From assembly GCF_002024165.1 (NCBI RefSeq), contig NZ_MWQN01000001.1, positions 6,882,001 to 6,946,000 of the forward strand: a stretch of 64,000 nt of DNA, read 5' to 3'. The notes under the pieces were generated by a model. It was not told where the DNA came from and searched no databases. It was given only the letters and a program-made list of their open reading frames with translations. A program made the position numbers and the translations under genes. This document shows positions 7,940-15,436 of this stretch, piece by piece. This stretch comes from Embleya scabrispora (GTDB lineage Bacteria > Actinomycetota > Actinomycetes > Streptomycetales > Streptomycetaceae). Each line of letters begins with the position of its first letter. Position 1 is the stretch's first letter.

Positions 7940-9022
7940 ATGTCTCTCCGGTTCGAGGGCAGGATTCGCCGCCGATTCGTGGCGCCCGTCGCGGCGGTTG
8001 CCATGGCGCTCGTGCTGGGTGCCTGTGGATCGAAGGACGACAAGGACGACAAGTCCGCCGGGACCGACCGTCCCGCCGGCTCCGCGGGAGCGCCCGCCGC
8101 CGACGTTCCCGGGGCCTTCCCGGTCAGCATCAAAAGTGCCCTGGGCACCGCCACGATTCCCAAGAGGCCCGAGCGGGTCGTGACGCTGGGGCAGGGCTCG
8201 GCGGAGACCTCGATCGCGTTGGGACGGGTCCCCGTCGGCATCGAGAGCTACGCCTGGGGCAGCGACGGATCCGGCTATCTGCCGTGGATCCACGAGGCGG
8301 TCACCAAGTCCGGCGGCAAGCTGCCGAAGCAGTTCAAGGGCGGCGAGGAACTCGACATCGAGGCCGTCGCCGCGCTGGAACCGGACGTCATCCTCGCGCC
8401 CTGGTCCGGCATCACGCAGAAGCAGTACGACCTGCTGAAGGACATCGCGCCCACGGTCGCGTACCCGGACAAGGCCTGGAGCACCGACTGGGACCAGCAG
8501 ATCGACATCGTCGGCAAGGCGCTCGGCCAACCGGACCGGGCCAAGGAGGCGACCGCCAAGATCAAGCAGCAGTTGGCGGACGCGGCGGCGACCCGGCCGA
8601 ACTACAAGAACGTCACCTTCTCCTACATCTACACCACCGGCCCCGGCACGCTCGGTGTCTTCAAGCCCGAGGAGCAGCGGGTCTCCGTGGTCTCCTCGCT
8701 CGGGCTCAAGGTCGACCCGATCGTGAACACGTTCCCGGAGACCGACGGCACCGACTCGGCGGTCATCGGCCTGGAGAACGCCGACAAACTCGCCGCCAGC
8801 GATGTCGTCTTCACCTTCTACACGGACGACAAGACGCGCCGTGAGATCGAGGCCCAGCCGCTCTACGCGTCGATACCGGCGGTCAAGCGCGGCGCCGTCG
8901 TGGCGAGCAACGACAACCCGTTCGTCACCGCGTCGTCGATGATCAACCCGCTGACCGTGCCGTGGAGCATCCAGCGCTACCTGCCACAGATCGACGCCGC
9001 GGTCGCCAAGGCCGGCAAGTAG
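7940..9022 (+). CDS. Iron-siderophore ABC transporter substrate-binding lipoprotein
   Basis: A 360-residue periplasmic-binding-type protein that captures ferric siderophore outside the cell. A lipoprotein signal ends in LGAC, so the mature protein is tethered by its N-terminal Cys; a charged Asp/Lys linker follows. The mature part has the FepB/FhuD-like features TIPKRPERVVTLG and ALEPDVILAPW, plus a C-terminal lobe. The ATG at 7940 was chosen because AAAGAGG lies 7 nt upstream; an in-frame TTG at 7919 is less likely. First gene of a four-gene operon behind the iron box. Confidence 0.92.
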   Translation: MSLRFEGRIRRRFVAPVAAVAMALVLGACGSKDDKDDKSAGTDRPAGSAGAPAADVPGAFPVSIKSALGTATIPKRPERVVTLGQGSAETSIALGRVPVGIESYAWGSDGSGYLPWIHEAVTKSGGKLPKQFKGGEELDIEAVAALEPDVILAPWSGITQKQYDLLKDIAPTVAYPDKAWSTDWDQQIDIVGKALGQPDRAKEATAKIKQQLADAAATRPNYKNVTFSYIYTTGPGTLGVFKPEEQRVSVVSSLGLKVDPIVNTFPETDGTDSAVIGLENADKLAASDVVFTFYTDDKTRREIEAQPLYASIPAVKRGAVVASNDNPFVTASSMINPLTVPWSIQRYLPQIDAAVAKAGK

Positions 9023-9042
9023 CCCCGACCCGACCGACGCGC

Positions 9043-10131
9043 ATGAAAGCCCACAGCGCAGTCGCCGACGGCGGCTCCGGAACCGACACGGCAACGGGCC
9101 ACGCCGCCGCCGCCGCGACCACCGGCGTCACCCGGCGCGGCGGCGGGACGCCGCGGACCACCACCCTCCTTGCCGGGTGCCTCGTCCTGCTGCTCGTCGC
9201 GCTTTTCGCGAGCGTGATGTTCGGCAGCAAGACGACGTCCTTCGGGGACGTGATCGACGTGCTCACCGGCAACGGCGACCCGTACCTGACGACAGTGGTC
9301 GAGAGCCGCTACCCCCGGACCGCGCTCGGCGTACTCGCCGGCGCGAGTCTGGCCGTCGCCGGCACCCTGATGCAGGGCGTCACCCGAAATCCCCTGGCCG
9401 ACCCGGGACTTCTGGGCATCAACGCCGGTGCGGCGGCCGGCATCGTGACCGGCACCGCCTTCGCCGGCGCCACCGGCAGCTGGGCGGCCCTGTGGTGGGC
9501 GCTGCCCGGCGCGCTGCTCGCCGGCGGATTCGTGCACGTCCTGGGCGGGGGCGGCACGGGCGGCGGCACCGTGCGCCTCGTGCTGGCCGGCGCCGTGTTG
9601 TCCGCGGTGCTCGGCGCGTACATCCAGGCGGTCGCGCTCAGCAAGCCCAAGGTGTTCGACAGCTACCGCTACTGGGTCGTGGGCGCACTGGGCGGGCGCG
9701 GGTGGGACGTGTTCTGGTCGGTGTTGCCGCCGGCCGGCCTCGGGCTGGCCGCCGCGCTCCTGCTCGGCTCCGGGCTGAACGCCCTTGCCCTGGGCGACGA
9801 GTCGGCCGCCGCGCTCGGCGCCAATCCGGCCCTGTTGCGTGCGGGCGGCCTGGCCGCGGCCACCGTCGCGAGCGCCGCGGCGACCGCCGCCGTCGGGCCG
9901 ATCGCCTTCGTCGGCCTGGGGGTTCCGCACATCGTGCGAGCGATGGTGGGCACCGACTTCCGGCGCCAGATCGCCTTCTCGGCCCTGCTCGGACCGGCCC
10001 TGCTGCTCCTCGCCGACGTGCTGGGCCGGATCCTGCTCCGCCCCCAGGAGTTGATGGTCGGCGTGGTCACGGCCTTCGTGGGCGCGCCGGCGCTCCTGGT
10101 CGCGGTACGGCGGATGCGGGTGGCGGCATGA
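9043..10131 (+). CDS. Siderophore ABC permease (FecCD family), first subunit
   Basis: A 362-residue inner-membrane permease. After a hydrophilic tail of ~40 residues there are about nine to ten hydrophobic helices. FecCD-family hallmarks are ESRYPRTALGVLAGASLAVAG, TRNPLADPGLLGINAGA and a GPIAFVGLGVPHIVR stretch near the C-terminus, the region that contacts the ATPase. It lies 20 bp after the binding protein and overlaps the next permease by an ATGA junction, so the genes are co-transcribed and probably translationally coupled. It forms the transport channel together with the following gene. Confidence 0.93.
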   Translation: MKAHSAVADGGSGTDTATGHAAAAATTGVTRRGGGTPRTTTLLAGCLVLLLVALFASVMFGSKTTSFGDVIDVLTGNGDPYLTTVVESRYPRTALGVLAGASLAVAGTLMQGVTRNPLADPGLLGINAGAAAGIVTGTAFAGATGSWAALWWALPGALLAGGFVHVLGGGGTGGGTVRLVLAGAVLSAVLGAYIQAVALSKPKVFDSYRYWVVGALGGRGWDVFWSVLPPAGLGLAAALLLGSGLNALALGDESAAALGANPALLRAGGLAAATVASAAATAAVGPIAFVGLGVPHIVRAMVGTDFRRQIAFSALLGPALLLLADVLGRILLRPQELMVGVVTAFVGAPALLVAVRRMRVAA

Positions 10132-11216
10132 GCACGGTCGAGACCGAACCCGACGGTGGTGCGGCCACGTCGGGCGAGGTGCGTCGCCCGCGCGGCTACC
10201 TGCGGATCGGGAACGCGGTCGCGCTGCCCGTGCGCGGCGTCACCGTGCTCGCGGCGATCGTCGTGCTGGTCCTGACCGTCGCGGCGGCCGTCGCCACGCT
10301 GACCCTGGGCCGACTCGGGATCGCGCCGGACGACCTGCTGCCGGCGATCTTCGGCGGTGCGGAGGGCAGGGAGAAGTTCGTCCTGAACCGGCTGCGCGGG
10401 CCCCGGCTCGTGGTCTGTCTGGGTGCGGGAGCGGCGTTCGGGCTCTCGGGCGCACTGTTCCAGACGGCCACCCGCAATCCGCTGGCCAGCCCGGACGTGA
10501 TCGGGCTCGCAAGCGGCGCGGGCGCGGGTGCGGCGATCTTCGCGCTGGCCATGCCCGGCGGCGCGCCCGTGTGGCTCGGCGCGCTCCTGGGCGCGACCGG
10601 CGCGATGGGCATCGTGCACCTGGCCACCGGCACCGGCTTTCGCGATCCGGGGCGGCTGGTCGTCGCCGGGATCGGGGTGGCCGCGATCGGTACCGCGATC
10701 ACCCAATACGTGGTCTACGTCGTCGAGCGGGACAAGGCGAGCGCGCTGAGCGCGTACGTCAACGGCAGCGTCGCGGCCCGCTCCTGGGACGACGCCTCGA
10801 CCATCGGCCTGGTCCTGCTCGTGGTGGCCGTCCCGGCCGTGGTCCTGTCCCGGCACCTGGATCTCGGCGAGATGGGCGACGACGTGGCCCGCTCGCTCGG
10901 CGGCAACCCCGGCCGGGCCCGAACCTGTGCGGTGGTCCTGGCCATCGTGCTGTCCGCGGGTGCCGTCACCGTGGCCGGCCCGGTCGCGTTCATCGCACTC
11001 ACCGCGCCGCAGATCGCCCGCAGGCTGACCCGCGGATCCGGCCCGCACCTGGTGCTCTCCACCCTGGTCGGGATGCTGCTGCTGACCGTCGCCGACCTGG
11101 CCGCCCAGCAACTGCCCTATGTCGAACCGCTTCCCGTCGGCATCTACACCCTCGCCTTCGGCGGGGCCTACCTCGGATTCCTGCTGACCCGCGAGTGGAG
11201 GAGTGGTCGACTGTGA
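10128..11216 (+). CDS. Siderophore ABC permease (FecCD family), second subunit
   Basis: A 362-residue partner of the preceding permease. It shows RGPRLVVCLGAGAAFGLSGALFQ-type entry helices, TRNPLASPDVIGL, and the coupling element GPVAFIALTAPQIARRL near the C-terminus. It begins at an ATG overlapping the previous stop (ATGA) and its own stop overlaps the GTG of the ATPase gene. The pair is probably a heterodimer like FepD/FepG. Confidence 0.93.
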   Translation: MSTVETEPDGGAATSGEVRRPRGYLRIGNAVALPVRGVTVLAAIVVLVLTVAAAVATLTLGRLGIAPDDLLPAIFGGAEGREKFVLNRLRGPRLVVCLGAGAAFGLSGALFQTATRNPLASPDVIGLASGAGAGAAIFALAMPGGAPVWLGALLGATGAMGIVHLATGTGFRDPGRLVVAGIGVAAIGTAITQYVVYVVERDKASALSAYVNGSVAARSWDDASTIGLVLLVVAVPAVVLSRHLDLGEMGDDVARSLGGNPGRARTCAVVLAIVLSAGAVTVAGPVAFIALTAPQIARRLTRGSGPHLVLSTLVGMLLLTVADLAAQQLPYVEPLPVGIYTLAFGGAYLGFLLTREWRSGRL

Positions 11217-12067
11217 CCGCCGAACCGGCCCCCGCGCCCGTCGGGCTGAGCGCCCGCGACGTGACCCTGTCGTACGGCCGGACCCCGGTGGTCGAGGGCG
11301 TCGACCTCGACCTCCCCGACGGGGGCCTCACCGTGATCGTGGGCCCCAACGGCTGCGGGAAGTCCACGCTGCTCAAGTCGTTCGCCCGGGTGCTGCGTCC
11401 CGTCGGGGGCACGATCACCCTCGCCGGTCGGGACGTACACGCGCACCGGGGGCGGGAGTTCGCCCGCAAGGTGGCGCTGCTGCCGCAGAGCCCGATCGCC
11501 CCCGAGGGCATCACGGTGCGCGGCCTGGTCCGCCGCGGCCGGCACCCGCACCACACCCTGCTGCGCCAGTGGTCCCCGGACGACGACCGCGCGATCGCCT
11601 TCGCCCTCGACCGCACCGGCCTCGCCGACCTGGCGGACACCCCGGTGGGCGACCTGTCCGGCGGGCAGCGGCAACGTGCGTGGATCGCGATGGTGCTCGC
11701 CCAGCAGACCCCGGTGATCCTGCTCGACGAGCCGACCACCTTCCTGGACATCGCGCATCAGTACGAACTCCTGGAGCTGTGCGCCGAGTTGAACCGCGAG
11801 GGCCGCACGATCGCGGCCGTCCTGCACGACCTCGACCAGGCCGCCCGCTTCGCCTCGAACCTGGTCGTGATGAAGTCCGGCCGCATCGTCGCCGAGGGCC
11901 CGCCCGACGCGGTCCTGACCGCCGAACGTGTCCACGACGTCTTCGCCCTCCCCTGCGACATCACCCGGGACCCGATCACCGGAACACCCAAGGTCATTCC
12001 GCACACCCGCACCCAGCGCAGCGGTCCGGGCGTCATGCCGAACGGCGGTACAGCCGCACGGCCTTGA
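11213..12067 (+). CDS. Siderophore ABC transporter ATP-binding protein
   Basis: A 284-residue ATPase of the FepC type that powers the two permeases. It has Walker A GPNGCGKST, Q-loop LLPQSPIAP, signature LSGGQRQR, Walker B VILLDEPT and the switch His in AVLHDLDQA. It starts at a GTG in a GTGA overlap with the upstream permease. The last ~30 residues extend beyond the core fold. It ends the operon, followed by a strong hairpin. Confidence 0.94.
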   Translation: MTAEPAPAPVGLSARDVTLSYGRTPVVEGVDLDLPDGGLTVIVGPNGCGKSTLLKSFARVLRPVGGTITLAGRDVHAHRGREFARKVALLPQSPIAPEGITVRGLVRRGRHPHHTLLRQWSPDDDRAIAFALDRTGLADLADTPVGDLSGGQRQRAWIAMVLAQQTPVILLDEPTTFLDIAHQYELLELCAELNREGRTIAAVLHDLDQAARFASNLVVMKSGRIVAEGPPDAVLTAERVHDVFALPCDITRDPITGTPKVIPHTRTQRSGPGVMPNGGTAARP

Positions 12068-12109
12068 CCATGGCGACGGCGCCATCCGGCCGCCGTCTTC
12101 ACGGGGCCG

Positions 12110-12160
12110 CGAAACGCCGTATGGCCCGCCGAGGATCTCGGCGGGCCATACGGCGTTTCG
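12110..12160. terminator. Long perfect hairpin between convergent operons
   Basis: A 24-bp perfect stem (12110-12133 with 12137-12160) closed by a 3-nt loop (GAT) separates the siderophore operon from the convergent MFS gene. It is a strong bidirectional terminator candidate; its length and perfection are unusual. Confidence 0.85.
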
Positions 12161-12203
12161 GTGGGTGGGCGGGAGGTGCGACCGCAGCCTCCCTCCCGGG
12201 TGT

Positions 12204-13406
12204 TCAGCCGCGCCTCGTGCGCCACATGGCCAGGGAGGTCAGCGCGGTCAGGACGGCGCCGGAGAGCAGGATGCCGGTGGGGGAGATGGCGTCGACCACG
12301 ATGCCGCCGAGCAGGGCGCCGAGCGCGATGGCCAGGTTGAACATCGAGGTGTTGAGGGCGGTCGCGGCCTCGGTGTCCTCGGCGGCCGAGGAGCGAAGGA
12401 TCCAGGTCTGCACGCTCACCGGCACACCGCCGAAGGCCAGGCCCCACAGCAGGAGCATTCCCGCGCCGCTGACCGGGGTGGTGCCCAGGAGCGGGAACAG
12501 GGCCAGGACACCGGCCAGTACCGCGCTGATCGCCACGATCGTGCCGCGCAGGTTGCGGGCCGCGGCGGTGCCGGCGAGGAAGTTCCCGGCGATGCCGGCG
12601 ATGCCGAAGCCGAGCAGCAGCGGGCCGACCATGCCCTTGTCCAGGCCGGAGACGTCCTCGAGGACGGGGCCGACGAAGGTGAAGGCGGCGAAGTGCCCGC
12701 TGACCAGGAGGAAGGTGGCCAGCACGCTGGTACGCACGGCCGGGTTGCGGAACTGGGCGGGCAGCGCGCGCAGTCGGACCGGTTCGCCGGCCGGGATCGG
12801 CGGGACCAGGAAGACCAGTGCGGTGATCACGAGCAGGCCGAGCGCGGCGACGGACAGGAAGGCCACCCGCCAGCCGGCGACGTTGCCGATCAGGGTTCCG
12901 GCCGGCACGCCGAGGACGTTGGCGGCGGTGGCGCCGCCGAAGGTGATCGCGACGGCACGGGGGATGTGCGCCTCGGGCACGAGGCGGACGGCGAGGCCGG
13001 CCGCCAGGGCCCAGAACCCGCCGATGCCGATGCCGACGAGGAACCGGGTGACCAGCAGGACGGCGAAGTTCGGGGCGAACGCCGAGCCGAGGGTGGCCAC
13101 GACCATCAGGGTGATCAGCGCGAGGAGGACCAGGCGGCGGTCGAGCCTGCCGATCAGGACGGGAAGTATCGGCGCGGTCGCGGCGGCGACCAGGCCCGGG
13201 ATGGTGACCATGAGGCCGGCCAGGCCCTCGGACACCCCGAGCGATCCGCCGACGGAGGTCAGCAGGCCGACCGGGAGTTGTTCGACGGTCACCACGGAGA
13301 ACGTGCCGACCGCGAGGGCCACCACGGCGAGCCAACGCTTGAGTGAAACCGTCGAGGTGGTGGTGGCGGCCGAGTTCCCGTGCGGGTCGGTGTGGGCGGT
13401 GGTCAT
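12204..13406 (-). CDS. MFS transporter (AraJ/DHA1-like exporter)
   Basis: A 400-residue, 12-helix major facilitator. The loop-2/3 motif appears as GRLDRRLVL, and TRFLVGIGIGGFWALAAG marks helix 4 of the DHA1 drug/sugar exporter group (AraJ, YdhP and chloramphenicol-resistance relatives). Size and hydropathy fit a full-length protein. A perfect 14-bp palindrome lies about 30 bp upstream of the ATG, so it is probably controlled by a dimeric repressor not encoded next to it. The substrate is unknown. Confidence 0.87.
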   Translation of the reverse strand: MTTAHTDPHGNSAATTTSTVSLKRWLAVVALAVGTFSVVTVEQLPVGLLTSVGGSLGVSEGLAGLMVTIPGLVAAATAPILPVLIGRLDRRLVLLALITLMVVATLGSAFAPNFAVLLVTRFLVGIGIGGFWALAAGLAVRLVPEAHIPRAVAITFGGATAANVLGVPAGTLIGNVAGWRVAFLSVAALGLLVITALVFLVPPIPAGEPVRLRALPAQFRNPAVRTSVLATFLLVSGHFAAFTFVGPVLEDVSGLDKGMVGPLLLGFGIAGIAGNFLAGTAAARNLRGTIVAISAVLAGVLALFPLLGTTPVSGAGMLLLWGLAFGGVPVSVQTWILRSSAAEDTEAATALNTSMFNLAIALGALLGGIVVDAISPTGILLSGAVLTALTSLAMWRTRRG

Positions 13407-13434
13407 GACGGGCTCCCTCTGAGCGCCTGGTGTG

Positions 13435-13448
13435 TCTTAGCGCTAAGA
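13435..13448. promoter_or_regulatory. Perfect palindrome upstream of the MFS gene
   Basis: TCTTAGCGCTAAGA is self-complementary over 14 bp and lies in the promoter region of the minus-strand MFS gene. The TTAGCGCTAA core is of the kind bound by TetR or MarR dimers. No matching regulator gene is adjacent. Confidence 0.55.
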
Positions 13449-13623
13449 GAAAACCAGAAAACTCGATGAACGTCAACTAAATGAACGTTGAGATAAATCG
13501 GCCCGCCGGCGCCCCCGCGAGTGGCCCGCCCGGGACCGACCGGCGGACCCCCCACGGGGCGCGCCGATTTCGCCTGCGGCGGACAACGCGGAAACGGCGC
13601 GGGGTCGCGGCCTACGATGAACC

Positions 13624-14052
13624 ATGGCCGAGACCGCTCCCCCGCTTTCGCCCCGCACCGACGACGAGGCGCGCCTCGCGCCGGCGCCCGCGCCCGGCGC
13701 GCCGGTGCCCGTCGCGCCCGCGCCGACGGCCGCGCCTCGCCGCCCGGCCCCCGCGCCGGCCCGCGAGCCGCTGTGGAGACACGTGCTCGGCGAACACCTG
13801 CGATCGCTGCGCCACGAACGCGGCGAAACCCTCGCCGAGACGGCGGGCCGGGCGGGTCTGTCACCCCAATACCTCTCCGAGGTGGAGCGGGGCATCAAGG
13901 AGCCGTCCAGCGAGATGATCGCGGCCCTCGGCGGCGCGCTCGACGTGACCCTCGGCGATCTGACGATCGCCGTCGCCGACATCCTCACGCGCGCCCGCCC
14001 GACCGGCCGTTCCGCCCCGGTGTGCCGCGCCGCGCTCGGCCTGGCGGCCTGA
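13624..14052 (+). CDS. popR: PopR/ClgR-like XRE-family regulator
   Basis: A 142-residue protein. A Pro/Ala-rich disordered head of about 55 residues precedes one XRE helix-turn-helix (GEHLRSLRHERGETLAETAG followed by LSPQYLSEVERG). The LGEHLRxLR...YLSEVERGxKEPSSE pattern is that of ClgR and PopR, activators of clp genes in Streptomyces and other actinobacteria. The C-terminus ends in Ala-Ala (LGLAA), like the ClpP-dependent degron described for PopR/ClgR. It converges on the clpP pair, separated by 60 bp. An imperfect TTCGCC-TGC-GGCGGA repeat at 13569-13583 could be its own control site. Identification as PopR rests on pattern plus context. Confidence 0.7.
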   Translation: MAETAPPLSPRTDDEARLAPAPAPGAPVPVAPAPTAAPRRPAPAPAREPLWRHVLGEHLRSLRHERGETLAETAGRAGLSPQYLSEVERGIKEPSSEMIAALGGALDVTLGDLTIAVADILTRARPTGRSAPVCRAALGLAA

Positions 14053-14112
14053 CCGCACACCGTCACCGGGAGAGCGGGGGCGCGCGGGGCCGAGCACGTC
14101 GGTGTCAGCGCG

Positions 14113-14700
14113 TCACCGCTCCTCCAACACCATGTCGATCAGGCCGTACTCCTTCGCGCCCTCGGCGGTGAAGACCCGATCGTGGTCGGTGTCCGCGCGC
14201 AGGGTGGCCGTGCTGTTGCCGGTGTGCCGGGACAGGATCTGCTCGATGTCCGCCCGCACCCGCACCACTTCGTCGGCCTGCAGGATCAGATCCGGGATGG
14301 CGCCACGACCCTGCGCGGCGGGCTGGTGCAGCACCACCCGCGCGTGCGGCAGCGCGGCGCGCTTGCCCGGTGCGCCGGCCGCCAGCAACACCGCGCCGAC
14401 CGCGACCGCCTGGCCGACGCACGTGGTGGCGATCTCGGAACGCACGTACCGCATCGTGTCGTAGACCGCCAACATCGCGCTGGGGTCGCCGCCCTCGCAG
14501 TTGATGTAGAACTGGATCTCGCGATCGTGGTTGTCCGCCTCCAGGAACAACAACTGCGCCACGAGCGCGTTGGCCACACCCGCGTCGATCGCGGTGCCGA
14601 GGTAGACGACGCGCTCCGCGAGCAGATGCGAATACACGTCCATGATGCGTTCGCCGCGCGAGTCGCGGGTGATCACGTTCGGAATGGCGTAGGTGCTCAT
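14113..14700 (-). CDS. ClpP-family subunit lacking the catalytic serine
   Basis: A 195-residue ClpP fold with the expected length and no long propeptide. Catalytic His125 (LHQP) and Asp174 (DTDHDR) are in place with normal spacing (25 and 49 residues), but the nucleophile position is Ala100: the segment reads GQAVAVGA where active ClpP has GQAASMGA. The oxyanion loop is also altered (GGD in place of GGS). It should be proteolytically inactive, like plant ClpR, and probably mixes with the upstream subunit in a heteromeric ring. The ATG overlaps the upstream stop codon (ATGA), giving translational coupling and near-equal synthesis. Confidence 0.88.
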   Translation of the reverse strand: MSTYAIPNVITRDSRGERIMDVYSHLLAERVVYLGTAIDAGVANALVAQLLFLEADNHDREIQFYINCEGGDPSAMLAVYDTMRYVRSEIATTCVGQAVAVGAVLLAAGAPGKRAALPHARVVLHQPAAQGRGAIPDLILQADEVVRVRADIEQILSRHTGNSTATLRADTDHDRVFTAEGAKEYGLIDMVLEER

Positions 14701-15326
14701 GCCAGGGCCCCCTGGAATCCGGCGTTGGTGGTGAGGCGGCGCGGACCGCGCGGCGCGATCTCGGCGAAGTCCGCCACGATCGCGTCGATGAAGCCGTAGT
14801 CGAGCGCTTCGCGCGCGGTGTACCAGCGGTCGTGCAGCGAGTCCTCGAAGATGCGTTCGCCCGGCTGTCCGGTGTCCTCCGCGATCAGGCCGAGCACCGT
14901 GTCGCGGGTGTGCCGAAGGTCGTTGGCCTGCAACTCGATGTCGACGGCCGTGCCGCCGATGCCCGCGGAACCCTGGTGCATCAGCACCCGGGCGTGCGGG
15001 AGCGCCCGGCGCTTGCCGCGCGTGCCCGCCGAGAGCAGGAACTGGCCCGCGCTGTACGCGATTCCGAGCACCAGCGTGGACACGTCGCACGGGATCACCC
15101 GCATGACGTCGCGGATCGCGAGCATCGCCGGCACCGAGCCGCCCGGCGAATGGATCCACAGGGCGATGTCGGCTTTCGGGTCCTCTGCCGCCAGGGTCAA
15201 CAACTGCGTGGTGAGCAGCGTGCCGTTGTCGTCGTCCAACGGTCCGTCGAGCAGCAGCACGCGCTGCGTGTACAGGTCGCGTCGGGTGTGTTCGAGGAGG
15301 ATGGGGCTCTTCGGGTCATCGCTCAT
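14697..15326 (-). CDS. clpP: ClpP-family serine protease subunit, accessory copy
   Basis: A 209-residue ATP-dependent Clp protease subunit. The triad is intact: Ser92 (GIAYSAG), His117 (LMHQG) and Asp166 (DSLHDR), with the standard 25- and 49-residue spacings, and the oxyanion motif SPGGSV is kept. Sequence around the Ser differs from housekeeping ClpP (IAYS in place of QAAS), as expected for a divergent paralogue. The ATG at 15326 was chosen since GGTGGAG precedes it; the frame extends upstream without support. First gene of a two-gene operon with the serine-less ClpP and convergent PopR-like gene, the arrangement of a Streptomyces clpP3-clpP4-like locus. Confidence 0.9.
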   Translation of the reverse strand: MSDDPKSPILLEHTRRDLYTQRVLLLDGPLDDDNGTLLTTQLLTLAAEDPKADIALWIHSPGGSVPAMLAIRDVMRVIPCDVSTLVLGIAYSAGQFLLSAGTRGKRRALPHARVLMHQGSAGIGGTAVDIELQANDLRHTRDTVLGLIAEDTGQPGERIFEDSLHDRWYTAREALDYGFIDAIVADFAEIAPRGPRRLTTNAGFQGALA

Positions 15327-15364
15327 GTCTCCACCCTGAGCCCTCGGCCCGGGCGGCGGCGACC

Positions 15365-15400
15365 GGATCTGCCGTGGGCGGATCCGCTCACAGCAGATCC
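15365..15400. promoter_or_regulatory. Two overlapping inverted repeats, probable PopR operators
   Basis: Site 1 is GGATCTGCC (15365-15373), 3 bp, then GGCGGATCC (15377-15385). Site 2 is GGATCCGCT (15380-15388), 3 bp, then AGCAGATCC (15392-15400). Each matches in 8 of 9 pairs. The form agrees with the reported S. lividans PopR motif TTCTGCC-N3-GGCAGAA as I recall it. The sites lie 39-74 bp upstream of the clpP start, in a good place for an activator. Confidence 0.65.
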
Positions 15401-15436
15401 CCGAGGCTCGCCCGCGCACGACCCGAACGCGCCGCG

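Noticed and set aside
13569-13583. TTCGCC-TGC-GGCGGA as a ClgR-type box in front of the PopR-like gene
   Set aside because: Resembles the ClgR consensus but with mismatches and in very GC-rich DNA, so chance is likely; mentioned only in the gene entry.
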